Positions 46,020 to 56,768 of a stretch of DNA of 64,000 bases are shown here, in pieces (the first letter of the stretch is position 1; every line of letters begins with the position of its first letter). The notes beneath the pieces are model-generated. The model saw only the letters and a list, made by a program, of their open reading frames with translations, made no database searches and was not told the DNA's origin. Made by a program: the position numbers and the translations under genes. Origin of the DNA: Melastoma dodecandrum (Eukaryota > Streptophyta > Magnoliopsida > Myrtales > Melastomataceae); contig JARUPY010000397.1 in NCBI GenBank assembly GCA_029817715.1, positions 4,588,001 to 4,652,000 on the forward strand, written 5' to 3'.

Positions 46020-48259
46020 TGTTACACTAAGAGGGGGGGTGCATTAGTGTTAATCTCCAAAATTGGATTTTAACCCTTTTTCGTTTTACCCCGCAGCGGA
46101 ATGAAAAGCTTCTGTTAAACATAGCCTGTAAATTTCTGTAAGACAGAACGTTTGATTGTGTACGCAAATTTGTTTAATGGACACAAGGATTTTTATAGTG
46201 GTTCAGCAAATTGCTTACGTCCACTCTTCACCCAGATATTTGGATGGTTTCCACTCAAATGTATCTCAGTACAAATTACACAAGTGATAGCAACCAAAAG
46301 CAAACCCGTGGGGTTCTGTACAATAGAAGCTTGAGTGGCAGAACACAGACCAGAAGGTTCTGTGCCGTAGAGGCTCATTATGTAGCACAAACCCGAAGGT
46401 TCTGTACTATAGTAACTTAGGCTCAATACAGACCAGGAGGTTCTGTATCGTAGAGAGTAAGGCACAACACAGACCAGAGGGTTCTGTGTCGAAGAGACTT
46501 AGGCACAACACAGAGGGTTCTGTGTCGAAGAAGGTAGGCACAACACAGAGGGTTCTGTGTCGAAGAAGGTAGGCACAACACAGAGGGTTCTGTGTCGAAG
46601 AAGGTAGGCACAACACAGAGGGTTCTGTGTCGAAGAAGGTAGGCACAACACAGAGGGTTCTGTGTCGAATATGTCAATCCACAACAAAAGGTTCTGTATA
46701 GGAAAATGACTTAGATGAAAAGCACAGATCTGAAAGATTCTGTACCAAGGGTAGTCGACCTTCTACTGAACAGACCGTGAGGTTCTGTAGTAAAAGTGAC
46801 CAGGAAAATGTATGCACAGACCCGTAGGGTTCTGTACTACAGAGGGTTGTACAGACCGTAAGGTTCTGCACTAAAGTAGATTCAGACCTGAAGGTTCTGC
46901 TCTACAGGAGGTTATACAGATCCGAAGATTCTGTACAACAGAAGGTTGCACGCGTTAACGTGACTAACTAGGTAGCAAATGCGTAATCCTCTTAAGGAAA
47001 ACGACTTCGTGGCGTACCCCACGCGAGCACGTAGCGGACCCTACGCAAGCGAACAGCAACCCCTGTTCAAGGATGGATTTTCCCTCCGGCGGCTCCACAC
47101 GACCTGCACGATCTCCTCGAGATAGCGACTATGTGGCGTACCCCACACAAGCACGTAGCATACCCTACGCAAGCACACAGCAGACGCAAGCACGTGGCAA
47201 ACCCCACGCAAGCAGACGGCAACCTCCGTCCTAGGTTCCTGCACACAGAGTTCTACACAACAGAAGCTGGTCAGTCCCTCACCTTCTGTGCTCCCGAGGT
47301 TCAGCCCTTCTCTCCGGCCCGCTGCACGTTGCCCACGTACACACGCTTCCAACAACGTATCCTGCAGCTTCCAGCCGAGTCCCTCGAGCCCCCGAGTCAC
47401 TCTCCCAAAAGGCTTCACCAACGATGCAACTTCCGCCGGTAGTACTCCTCGTGTGACTAACTCGAACGAATGAAAGAACTAAAGCAAGCTCAAGCACACG
47501 CTCTCTCTGGACAGAATGGGAGAAGAGAATTGTCTAATTTTATATTTTTACATGGGAGAGAGGGCGTGGCTATTTATACATAAAGGCTAAGAAGAAAACT
47601 TAAATGGGAAAAGATAAAAACGAAATCTGCAAAACAAGAAATTAAAAGTTAGTTTACAAAATAGATAAAATGATATACACGTGCATACATTCAGAAAATA
47701 AATCAGAATAAGATCATGATATATTTTCCATGAATAGTGCACCACAGAAGGTATCGCAGAAGGTTCTGCTCGATAACCTTCTACAGGTGGAAACAATCGT
47801 TGATTTGTTTCCAAATGACTTGAAGTCAATTCCATCCTGATAAAAACACACGTGAGAGTGTATCTGGACAGGTGGTGGTGATTTGCAATCAAATAATGTT
47901 CGTATATTGATCAAGCAAGCTCACAGAAGCCTGTAGACCAAATAATAGAACCTTTCCATATATAGAAGATACATTTCCTTCTACAAGAAATATTATCTCC
48001 ACTATGATTATTTGAAAATCAAATCATGGTAATATGATTAGACGAATATCTTAATCAGATAATATATATTTCGTAATTAAATAACTAATCATTTAATTAC
48101 AAGAATAATTCTTACATAAAGCCCTTAACATAAGAAGCTTCTGTAGAATAGAATGTTCGACCTTCTATAGTACAGAGGGTCAGGCTCATCATCAAAGCCA
48201 AGAATGTTCGACCTTCTGTGGCACAGAGGTCTGGCTCATCATCAAAACCTTTTCCAACA
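46020..48259 (-). repeat. LTR of element 1 (3' LTR in element orientation)
   Basis: 2240 bp, TGTTACACTAAG...TTTTCCAACA on the plus strand. Contains a 35-bp tandem array at 46482-46669 (six TTCTGTGTCGAA cores). Confidence 0.95.
46482..46669. repeat. 35-bp tandem repeat in LTR, 6 cores
   Basis: Unit GAAGGTAGGCACAACACAGA plus GGGTTCTGTGTCGAA. The sister LTR has seven cores at 57231-57453. It resembles a spacer-repeat array superficially but units are contiguous. Confidence 0.95.
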
Positions 48260-48274
48260 ATCTCCCCCTTTTTG
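48260..48274 (-). promoter_or_regulatory. polypurine tract adjoining 3' LTR of element 1
   Basis: Minus-strand AAAAAGGGGGAGAT directly before the 3' LTR. Additional GGGGGAG tracts lie at about 48320-48328, 48685-48693 and 48705-48719. Confidence 0.9.
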
Positions 48275-49016
48275 ATGATGACAAAACATTCATCGTTGAG
48301 GGAAATATGTTTGCAAGAACTCCCCCTAACTCTCCCTAAATAGATGAGAGTATGAGTCTCGCGTTTTTACAGTACCATAAGGTTCTGTATAACAGAGCAT
48401 AGAAGCTTCTGTTATGAAGAAGGTTGTACAGAGCACAAAGGCTTCTGTGATTAATACAGAGCGTGGAGCTTCTGTATTTAGCCCGACAAAAATGATGGTA
48501 TTTCATTTCTGCACTCCCAGCAATAGTGACTTTAAAAAGATCACGAATCGCATTCCCTGCAGAAGGTTGCGATTATGAGCTGTATCAGTCTCATAGGCTT
48601 CTACACCGTAAATGGTATAGCCTTCTACGACCCATAGAGTTATAGAAAATCAAGGATTTTTCTATAACCAATACAGAGCTAGGTACTCCCCCTCAACACA
48701 ATTTTCTCCCCCTTTTTGTCACATCAAAAAGAAGATGAATGTAGGTTGAAAAAGAAGAGTAAGCTTCTTGCAGAAGGTATGACATAATGTTCATGACCAA
48801 CGTGCAGAGGGTAGTTTTAATTCTTGCAGAGGGTAGAACAGAGGGTTCAAAAACCATCATGCAGAATGTGGTGCAGAAGGTATGACAGAAACTTCAAATA
48901 CCATTCATGCAAAGGAGTTGTGTCCAACAAATTGGCACTTATTACAATCTAGAAGACCACAGAAATCAGTTTTTGGTCTAGCTAGAAATGCATAAAAGAG
49001 AGAACATCAAGAGAGT
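48275..49016. other. element 1 non-coding region with repeated polypurine tracts
   Basis: Lies between accessory ORF and 3' LTR; rich in CAGAAGGT and AGCTTCTGT motifs; no protein. Confidence 0.7.
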
Positions 49017-50837
49017 TCATTTTTCCTCTTCCTCCTCAGAAGGGACTGCATCAAGATTATCACGGATAACCTTTGCTTGGCGTTCCAGCTCGCGAGTCAG
49101 GTTCACTACCATTTCGCGTAGGATGCGCATATCTTCCTCATTGGCCACAGCCTTCTGCTGGAGGTCCTTGAGGAGAGCAGTTTGTTCCAGGAGGATGGTC
49201 ATCTCAGCAGAGGATTTGGGCTGTCTCTGTGCTGAAGGAGCCTTAGCTGCAGAGGCAGAAGCAGAAGGTGCAGTAGCAGCCTTTTTGGACTTTCTGGCAG
49301 ACAAGGGCTTATCCTCATCATCCTCAGTGGTGTCCTGTGACTTCAATTTGAGAGTCCAGGAGGAGCCCTTCCTTACATAATGCATGCTAGCTATGATCTG
49401 GTGCCCAAAGGTACCAAGCTTCCATTTCTCTTGGAAAGTAGATGCATCAGTAGAAACACGGGCAAGCTTAAGAAGGCCGGCAATTACCTGGCCATAAGGC
49501 AGAGCCTTTCCTGTGGTATTGCAGCAACGTTTCATGTGCGAGAACACCAGCAAGCCAAGGTTGAAAGGGATTCCCTTCATGATGTGAGCCATCAGTGACG
49601 CATCAATTGAGGTGATGGTGTCGATGCTCCCGGTCCTTGGTAAGAGGCAGAATAGCACAACTCGATGCAATACACGAGTCTTGAGTTCCAGCTTTGTGGA
49701 CTCCAGGTATTTGTCCGACTGGACTCTTTCTCCCATGATGATGCTGTAGGATTCCTCCTTTCCAAGATCTGACAGTGGGTCATATTCCTCACAGCCAAAC
49801 AATTGGTTAACATCATGTGCAGAGAAGACAAGCGGAAACCCTTCAATCACTGTTTTGATGAACTTGACATGAGGTCCTTGTTCATGGAACGTAATGTTCG
49901 CATAGAACTCTCTCAGGCGAGAAACGGCCACCTCCGCATATGTCTCACAGAAGGATTTCAGACCAACTTTCTCAAGCATAGGAGCAATGTCAAGATCATT
50001 TGCCTTAAACCAATGAAAATCAATGCGCTTAAAGGCAGCGAACTGTCTACCAGCGGCATCACATTTTGGCAGTTTGGTATCGGCAAGCACAGTTTCTATC
50101 TCCGATTTAGAGACCAGAGGGTTTATCGGAAATATGAAGGTATCCAGCCCCTCAGCGAAGGTGTCCTCGGGAACAGATTTCTCCGGGGACTTGGTTTTCT
50201 TGGCAGCCACTTTGACAAGTGAGGTGCTGACCGTCTCAGGCTCTTTCCGTTTCAGCCTAGTCCGAGAGGATACACCTCCTGACTTGATGGCCTCATGGAG
50301 GAGCTTCTTTCCAGAGGGTGCTGCCGGCTTCTGGGTAGCCTTCTGTGCAGCAGAGGCAACGCCTTTCTGCTTGAGGTCAGGGGAGACAGAGATGACAGGA
50401 GCAGGAGCTTCCTCATCTGGTTCCTCTGGTGCGTCATCAACAAGGGGCACTTCCACTTCCTTATCAGACTCCGCATTCTCCTCAGGAGTGGCGACCTTTG
50501 ATGCATCAATGTCATCAGCCGCAGTAGAACCCTTGGCAGAGGGTTCAGAGTTAGGGAGTTCCTTTGTCGCAGCGACCAGGGATCCCTCATGTGCTTTCTC
50601 TTCCACTTGGATTTGGGCTTTTTCAAGTCCCTTGTCCTTGGAGAGTGGTTGCATGTCATCGTGGGTCTCGACAACAGCAGGAATGGTTTGTTCCTTCGCA
50701 GGAGAGATGGGTTTCTCTGGTGAGGAAGGGGATGGAGTCCTGCTCGCAGATGATGCAGGCTTCTCCGATCCAGAGGCGCGAGCCTTCTTTCTTCCGGCCT
50801 TAGCCTTTTTCCTCAAGGATTTTGCCTTGGGTGCCAT
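49017..50837 (-). CDS. accessory ORF of Sirevirus-like element 1
   Basis: 606 residues, full-length relative of the 562-residue ORF in element 2. Lys/Arg-rich start (MAPKAKSLRKKAKAGRKK), Ser/Pro/Glu-rich region to about 190, then the conserved block (about 265-490: FAAFKRIDFHWFKANDLDI, SRLREFYANITF, LFCLLPRTGSIDTI, ALPYGQVIAGLLKL) resembling the 'putative plant transposon protein' domain. An Ala/Ser-rich linker and a C-terminal coiled-coil-like heptad stretch (LLKDLQQKAVANEEDMRILR) follow. A nuclear location is plausible from the basic start. No membrane segment is visible, so it does not look like an envelope. The start is the first ATG after a stop, 990 bp downstream of the gag-pol stop. 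Confidence 0.82.
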   Translation of the reverse strand: MAPKAKSLRKKAKAGRKKARASGSEKPASSASRTPSPSSPEKPISPAKEQTIPAVVETHDDMQPLSKDKGLEKAQIQVEEKAHEGSLVAATKELPNSEPSAKGSTAADDIDASKVATPEENAESDKEVEVPLVDDAPEEPDEEAPAPVISVSPDLKQKGVASAAQKATQKPAAPSGKKLLHEAIKSGGVSSRTRLKRKEPETVSTSLVKVAAKKTKSPEKSVPEDTFAEGLDTFIFPINPLVSKSEIETVLADTKLPKCDAAGRQFAAFKRIDFHWFKANDLDIAPMLEKVGLKSFCETYAEVAVSRLREFYANITFHEQGPHVKFIKTVIEGFPLVFSAHDVNQLFGCEEYDPLSDLGKEESYSIIMGERVQSDKYLESTKLELKTRVLHRVVLFCLLPRTGSIDTITSIDASLMAHIMKGIPFNLGLLVFSHMKRCCNTTGKALPYGQVIAGLLKLARVSTDASTFQEKWKLGTFGHQIIASMHYVRKGSSWTLKLKSQDTTEDDEDKPLSARKSKKAATAPSASASAAKAPSAQRQPKSSAEMTILLEQTALLKDLQQKAVANEEDMRILREMVVNLTRELERQAKVIRDNLDAVPSEEEEEK

Positions 50838-51289
50838 GGGTGATGAAGAGCGAAGGTCTGGGAGTTTTAGGGCAAAATGAGAGAGAAGGAGAAAGGGGAT
50901 ACGATGATCTGAGGGTGGTGTGAAGAAGGATGACAGTTGTGGGTTTTAAAGGCGGTTTATGGGAATAGAATATTTTTCCCGCTCAAGTGATCTATTTGAG
51001 ATGTCATGTCAAACTGACATGCATCAGAAACACGGGGGAAAGGAAATTTTATTTCCTTGATTCGATTGTGTGAGGCGAATGACTTTTCAAGGCAAGAAAG
51101 ACATCGTCACCTTCTGTTACAGCTTCTTCCACACCGAAGAGCTAAATATAATGGATATTTATATCCAAGTATAGTTTATTAGGACTTTAATATTCCTAAC
51201 AAAGAAAATTTCGATCAGAATAAATATTTTATTCATCAAAATCTTTTATTGGATGATATATTATATCTCCAGATTTAGTTTGAAAGTTA

Positions 51290-51790
51290 CCTAAATTAAA
51301 GTTTAGGTAAGCATTTCGTAAGACCTTCTATAAGGTAGAAAGTGTAATCAACTCTCTGTAATGAAGTGTACAAACAATTGTACCTTCTGTTTAATAGAGG
51401 GTGGATAATTCTACCTTCTATAAAGATGAAACGAAGGATTATACCTTCGGTTGTTTGAAGTGTACAAAGGTGTACCTTCTATATGATAGATGGTGAAATT
51501 TAACCTTCTATTGTGTAGAAAGCTAAATATACGACCTTCTATAGTGAAGTGTACGACGTTGTACCTTCTATAGTACAGAAACAGAGGATTATTCCTTCTG
51601 TATGAAGTGTACAAGTATGTACCTTCTGTTTGATAGAGGATTAAATTCAACATTCTATTATATAGAAAGTTTAATATTTTTCCTTCTATAGTGAGGTGTA
51701 CGAATGTGTACCCTCTGTAGTGTAGAAACAGAGGTTTGCACCTTCTGTAATAGAGTGTATACTTATGTACCTTCTGTAGTAAGTTTCTGA
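51290..51790. repeat. degenerate tandem repeat spacer, 147-bp higher-order period
   Basis: GTGTAC...TGTACCTTCTATAG modules recur. Module starts at 51457/51604 and 51546/51693 are both 147 bp apart, and a further degenerate copy falls near 51751. No coding role. Confidence 0.75.
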
Positions 51791-51827
51791 AGTACTTACT
51801 TAACTTTTCGTTGTCTTATGAAAGACA

Positions 51828-54800
51828 TTATATAGGATGGCATATTCCTAACTCCCTTCTGAAAAAGAAAAATTTTTCTTTATCCAGAGGTTTAGTAAAG
51901 ATATCAGCCAATTGGTGTTCGGTGTTAATGTATTCTACATTAACAGAACCCTGTTGTACATTATCTCTCAGAAAGTGATGTCTGAGTTCGATATGCTTCG
52001 ATCTCGAGTGATATACTGGATTCTTAGCTAGGCTAATAGCACTAGTATTATCACATTTGATCGGTATCTTTGTAAATGAGTGACCATAGTCCTCAAGTTG
52101 TTGTTTCATCCACAGGAGTTGTGCACAGCAGCTTGCGGCTGCTATATACTCAGCTTCTGCAGTGGAGAGGGCAACAGAAGTCTGCTTCTTGGAAAACCAT
52201 GAAATCAACATGTTTCCCATGAGCTGACAAGTACCACTTGTACTTTTTCTGTCCACCTTACTTCCTGCGAAGTCTGCATCGGAGTATCCAGTGAGATCAA
52301 AGTTTGATTTCTTAGAATACCAGATGCCAAGGTTTACAGAACCCTGTAGATATCTAAAGATCCTCTTGACCGCAGTCATGTGAGATTCTTTAGGTGCTGA
52401 TTGAAATCTAGCACAGAGACATACACTAAATAGTATGTCTGGTCTAGAAGCTGTAAGGTACAGAAGAGAACCTATCATGCTTCTGTAGAGCTTACTATCC
52501 ACTTCTTTACCGTTTTCGTCTTTGTCCAATTGAGTATTTGTGCCCATTGGAGTAGACAAAGGTTTCGTGCCTTCTAGGCCGAATTTCTTCAGAAGCTGCT
52601 TAGTGTACTTTTCTTGATGTAAGAAAGTATCTTCTGCAGATTGCTGAATTTGTAAACCAAGGAAGAACGTGAGTTCTCCCATCATACTCATCTCAAACTC
52701 GCTTGTCATGAGTTTGGAGAATTCTGCACAGAGCGTTTCATCAGTTGATCCAAAGATAATGTCATCAACATAGATCTGGACAACAATGAGATGATTGCTT
52801 CTGTGTTTGAGAAAGAGAGTAGTATCTACTCTTCCTCTATTGTAGCCCTTTTCGACAAGGAAGGAGCTAAGTTTCTCATACCATGCTCTAGGAGCCTGTT
52901 TAAGGCCATATAGAGCTTTGGAGAGTTTATAGACGTAGTCTCTGTGTTGCAGATCCTCGAAACCAGGAGGTTGACTTACGTAGACCTCTTCCTTGATTTC
53001 TCCATTGAGGAATGCACTTTTTACGTCCATTTGATACAACTTAAAGTTGTTAAAACAAGCATAGGCTAATAACATTCGTATTGCCTCTAGACGAGCTACA
53101 GGAGCAAACGTCTCATCAAAGTCGATACCCTCTTGTTGAGAGTACCCTTTTGCAACGAGCCGAGCCTTGTTTCTCACAACAATGCCTGACTCATTTAGTT
53201 TGTTCCTGAAAACCCATTTAGTCCCAATGATGGAACGGTTACCAGGTTTAGGAACAAGTGACCACACTTTGCTCCGTTCAAATTGTTCAAGCTCCTCTTG
53301 CATAGCAAGTATCCAATCTGGATCGTTGAGAGCTTCATCAATATTCTCTGGCTCTTTCTGTGATAGAAAAGCCGAGTGTTCATAGAATGCATTTACAGAA
53401 CTTCTAGTCTGTATGCCTCTGTTAAGATCTCCTATAACTTGGTCTATAGGATGACGTCTTTGATAAAGAGCAGGTGCTCTAATATCACTTTGTTGATCAT
53501 TATGAGAATGTTCTTCATAATTATTATTTGTTTGTTCAAGATCATTTTCAGATTCATGAACAGAAGGTTCACCCTTCTCTTTCGTAGAGGGTAGAGGTTC
53601 TACAGCATCTTCTGTAGGTTCTTGAGATACAACATCTCTTGTAATAATAGTAGGAAGGTCATTAATTTTTACATTAATAGACTCCTCTATAGTAGAAGTT
53701 CTTTTGTTTAGAACTCTATAAGCTTTGCTAGACATAGAGTATCCGAGAAAGATGCCCTCATCTGTCTTAGCTTCGAACTTTCCTAAATTGTCCTTAGAAG
53801 GTCTCAAGATAAAACAAGGACTTCCAAAGGAGTAGAAATAGGAGATGTTCGGTTTTCTCCCCCTATATAGTTGATAGGGAGTTTTCTCAAGTATGGGTCT
53901 AAGTAGAACCCTGTTTGATATGTAGCAGGCTGTATTAACAGCTTCTGCCCATAGGTTCTGTGGAGCAGAGCTCTCACACATCATGGTTCTAGCCATGTCT
54001 ATTAGAGTTCTATTTTTCCGTTCTGCTACTCCATTCTGTTGAGGAGTATAAGGAGCAGAAAAATTGTGATCGATACCTTGTTCGTCACAGAAAGTAGCGA
54101 AGTCATGGTTTTCAAACTCAGTCCCATGATCCGTTCTTATAGCTTTTACAGAAGATCCAGTTTCATTCTGTAATTTCTTAGCTAGCTTAATGAAAGTTTC
54201 AAAAGCATCGCTTTTGTGAGTTAGAAATTTAACCCACGTGTATCTAGAGTAGTCATCGACCACAACTAGACAGTACCTTCTACCGCCGACACTCTGAACT
54301 CTAGTAGGTCCGAATAGATCCATATGTAGAAGTTCAAGAGGTTGAGAAGTAGAGACTTCATTCTTAGATTTGAATGAAGACTTAGTTTGTTTTCCAAGAG
54401 AACATGCTTCACAGAAGCTGTCATGCTCAAAACGGATATTGGGTAATCCCTTAACCAAATCCTTTTTCACAAGCTTGGATAACAATTTGAAGTTGGAGTG
54501 TCCCAACCTTCTATGCCATAGTAGGCTTTCATCTTTGACTGTCAGAAGGCAACTTTCTGTTGTACAGAAGCTATTCTGAGTCAAGGTATAGATATTCCTC
54601 TTACGGGTCCCAATGAAGCGAACTTCATTATTCAGGATTCCGGAACACTTGTCTTGATCAAAAGTTATTTTATAACCTTTGTCACAAAGCTGGCTAATGC
54701 TCAGCAAATTATGTTTGAGTTCTGTAACCAACAGAACCTCATCGATGACCATGGAGTCAGAACTTCCAATGGTACCTTTGCCGATGACAGAGCCTTTGCT

Positions 54801-55946
54801 ATTGTCACCGAATTTAACCGACCCTCCACATTGTAGAGTCAGTTGGGAAAATTTGGATGGGTCTCCGGTCATGTGCCTGGAGCATCCACTATCCAGATAC
54901 CATTCGCTTTCAACAGTTTCTGTTTGAAAGCAGGTATGAAGTTCATTTTGAGTTTCTGTGTGAGTTGTGAGGCACACTTGTGCTTCCTCATCATCAGAAT
55001 CATCAAGTTCTGCCCAAGAAGCTATTGCTTTCTTGAACTTGTATTTAGGAGAAGGTTTCTCCTTTTCTTTAAGTAAAGGACATTCTGTTTTGTAGTGTCC
55101 TTTCTTTTTGCATTCAAAGCATGTGACCAACTTTGGATCCATGTGTTTTTGGCTTCTCTTATTGAAGCGCTTTTTGGAGGCGAACCGCAAAAGTCTTTTA
55201 GCTATCATTGCGAGTTCATCATCCGAATCAGCTTCTGCTTCATCATCCGAACCTTCTGTAGGTTCTTCTGATGCTCTGAAAGCAACGGGTGCTCTCTTTA
55301 TATCTGGTTGAGAGGATCTTTCCATCTCATACGAGATTAAGGAGCTCATCAACTGATCTAGTCGAAGAATAGAGAGGTCTTTAGCTTCCTCTATAGCCGT
55401 TTTCTTGGCTTCCCAAGATTTGGGTAGAGTACGCAAAACCTTTCGAACTAGTTCAGAATTTTGATAGGTTTTGCCCAAATGAGTTAGGGCATCAACTAGA
55501 AGGTTGAGTCTCTGGAACATTTGTTCTACAGATTCATCAGCCTTCATAGTGAAGTTTTCGTATTGGTGAATTAAAAAATTCACCTTAGTTTCTTTTATCT
55601 GGTCTGTCCCAATATACATGGTGACAAGTTTATCCCAGATTTCCTTGCCCGAAGTGCAAGTTGAAACTTTGACGAATTCACCTTCTGACATAGCATTGAA
55701 CATCAAATACTTTGCCGTTTTAGTGAGTCGTCTGATCTTAAGGTATTCCCGTGTAGGATGACCTTCTCGATCAAATTGTTGGTTCTCTGGTATAGAAGGA
55801 GGACCATCTTCTATATAAGACCATAAGTCTTCGTCAATTGCATCAACAAATGCGCTCATACGAATTTTCCAGTAGGAAAAATTCTTACCATCGAAAATGG
55901 GAGGATTCCCAACATGTGGTTTAGGCACATTATAGTTTTCAGCCAT
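51828..55946 (-). CDS. Gag-Pol polyprotein of Sirevirus-like element 1
   Basis: 1372 residues in one frame. Gag (1-~270) with [23 protein letters not shown] knuckle [14 protein letters not shown] (~276-289); aspartic protease DSG (352-354); GAG-pre-integrase [10 protein letters not shown] (~477-486); integrase core with D, D and E at ~542 (MDLFGP), ~606 (RTDHGTEF) and ~642 (GVAERKN); reverse transcriptase RVT_2 (~890-1130) with [19 protein letters not shown] and YVDD (~1059-1062); RNase H (~1218-1355) with [17 protein letters not shown] and ADIFTKPLD. All catalytic motifs are intact. No gag-pol frameshift signal is needed because a single frame covers both. Expected to act in cytoplasmic particles, with cDNA integrated in the nucleus. 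Confidence 0.96.
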   Translation of the reverse strand: MAENYNVPKPHVGNPPIFDGKNFSYWKIRMSAFVDAIDEDLWSYIEDGPPSIPENQQFDREGHPTREYLKIRRLTKTAKYLMFNAMSEGEFVKVSTCTSGKEIWDKLVTMYIGTDQIKETKVNFLIHQYENFTMKADESVEQMFQRLNLLVDALTHLGKTYQNSELVRKVLRTLPKSWEAKKTAIEEAKDLSILRLDQLMSSLISYEMERSSQPDIKRAPVAFRASEEPTEGSDDEAEADSDDELAMIAKRLLRFASKKRFNKRSQKHMDPKLVTCFECKKKGHYKTECPLLKEKEKPSPKYKFKKAIASWAELDDSDDEEAQVCLTTHTETQNELHTCFQTETVESEWYLDSGCSRHMTGDPSKFSQLTLQCGGSVKFGDNSKGSVIGKGTIGSSDSMVIDEVLLVTELKHNLLSISQLCDKGYKITFDQDKCSGILNNEVRFIGTRKRNIYTLTQNSFCTTESCLLTVKDESLLWHRRLGHSNFKLLSKLVKKDLVKGLPNIRFEHDSFCEACSLGKQTKSSFKSKNEVSTSQPLELLHMDLFGPTRVQSVGGRRYCLVVVDDYSRYTWVKFLTHKSDAFETFIKLAKKLQNETGSSVKAIRTDHGTEFENHDFATFCDEQGIDHNFSAPYTPQQNGVAERKNRTLIDMARTMMCESSAPQNLWAEAVNTACYISNRVLLRPILEKTPYQLYRGRKPNISYFYSFGSPCFILRPSKDNLGKFEAKTDEGIFLGYSMSSKAYRVLNKRTSTIEESINVKINDLPTIITRDVVSQEPTEDAVEPLPSTKEKGEPSVHESENDLEQTNNNYEEHSHNDQQSDIRAPALYQRRHPIDQVIGDLNRGIQTRSSVNAFYEHSAFLSQKEPENIDEALNDPDWILAMQEELEQFERSKVWSLVPKPGNRSIIGTKWVFRNKLNESGIVVRNKARLVAKGYSQQEGIDFDETFAPVARLEAIRMLLAYACFNNFKLYQMDVKSAFLNGEIKEEVYVSQPPGFEDLQHRDYVYKLSKALYGLKQAPRAWYEKLSSFLVEKGYNRGRVDTTLFLKHRSNHLIVVQIYVDDIIFGSTDETLCAEFSKLMTSEFEMSMMGELTFFLGLQIQQSAEDTFLHQEKYTKQLLKKFGLEGTKPLSTPMGTNTQLDKDENGKEVDSKLYRSMIGSLLYLTASRPDILFSVCLCARFQSAPKESHMTAVKRIFRYLQGSVNLGIWYSKKSNFDLTGYSDADFAGSKVDRKSTSGTCQLMGNMLISWFSKKQTSVALSTAEAEYIAAASCCAQLLWMKQQLEDYGHSFTKIPIKCDNTSAISLAKNPVYHSRSKHIELRHHFLRDNVQQGSVNVEYINTEHQLADIFTKPLDKEKFFFFRRELGICHPI

Positions 55947-56754
55947 ATGTTCGATTCGTATAGAGTATTACGCTTCTATAGAACAGAACGTTGACGAATA
56001 GAACCTCAACAAAGAAGCAAGCTTCTGTTGGGTAGAAGTCAGTCGTCAAGTCAACAATCAGGCCTCTGTTAAATAGAGCACGAGTGTCAATATGACAGAA
56101 CTGAGAATTTCTTTCAGGTGGCAGTTGTTGAATTCTCGCAGAGCAGCAAGCTTCTGCAGAACAGAAACAAAATGCCAAATGTGATATTCACAGAGCGTAT
56201 GCTTCTGTTGAATAGATTCTGATAGAATGCAGAGTTCTACAGAATGTTACAATTTAATACTCACAGAGCTTGAAGCTTCTGGAGGATGGAAAAGTTTAGT
56301 TCAGTCTCTGTTGAGTAGAACACTTATTCCAGACGTTGTTTTCAAACAAAGCGCAAGCTTCTGTTGAATAGAAGGTAGCTTCTGATAGAGCTAAAGCTTC
56401 TACAGAGATGACACAAATAGTTTCTCACAGAACAAGGTGCTTCTGTGGAACAGAGGTTAAATTCTGATAGAGCGTAAGCTTCTACAGAATAGAACCAAGT
56501 TGATTTTCACAGAGCTTAAAGCTTCTGTGCAGTAGCGGGTTGATTCTGATAGAGCGTAGGCTTCTACAGAATAGAACCAAGTAGATTTTCACAGAGCTTA
56601 AAGCTTCTGTGCAGTAGCGGGTTGATTCTGATAGAGCGTAGGCTTCTACAGAATAGAACCAGTCACAGAGCTAAGAGCTTCTGTGGAGATGAGTGTGTAG
56701 CTGGAAAGAGCTTTTCAAGGATCTACAACAAGCTGTTAAGCCTCTGTTGAACCC
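55947..56754. other. element 1 leader between primer site and gag
   Basis: About 800 bp, almost wholly composed of variants of AGCTTCTGTNGAACAGA. Includes the 82-bp tandem repeat at 56461-56680. Confidence 0.75.
56461..56680. repeat. 82-bp tandem repeat, about 2.6 copies
   Basis: ATTCTGATAGAGCGTA starts units at 56461, 56543 and 56625 (82 bp each); copies are nearly identical. Confidence 0.93.
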
Positions 56755-56766
56755 GCTCTGATACCA
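56755..56766 (-). promoter_or_regulatory. primer-binding site of element 1
   Basis: TGGTATCAGAGC on the minus strand, two bases from the 5' LTR; complementary to initiator tRNA-Met. Confidence 0.94.
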
Positions 56767-56768
56767 AT

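Noticed and set aside
46482..46669. Regular 35-bp repeats resembling a CRISPR array
   Set aside because: Repeats are contiguous with no unique spacers, lie inside a plant retrotransposon LTR, and are a tandem repeat.
46407..46687. Repetitive peptide frames (DTEPSVLC... units)
   Set aside because: They are translations of the 35-bp LTR repeat in three frames and occur in both LTRs; no independent coding evidence.
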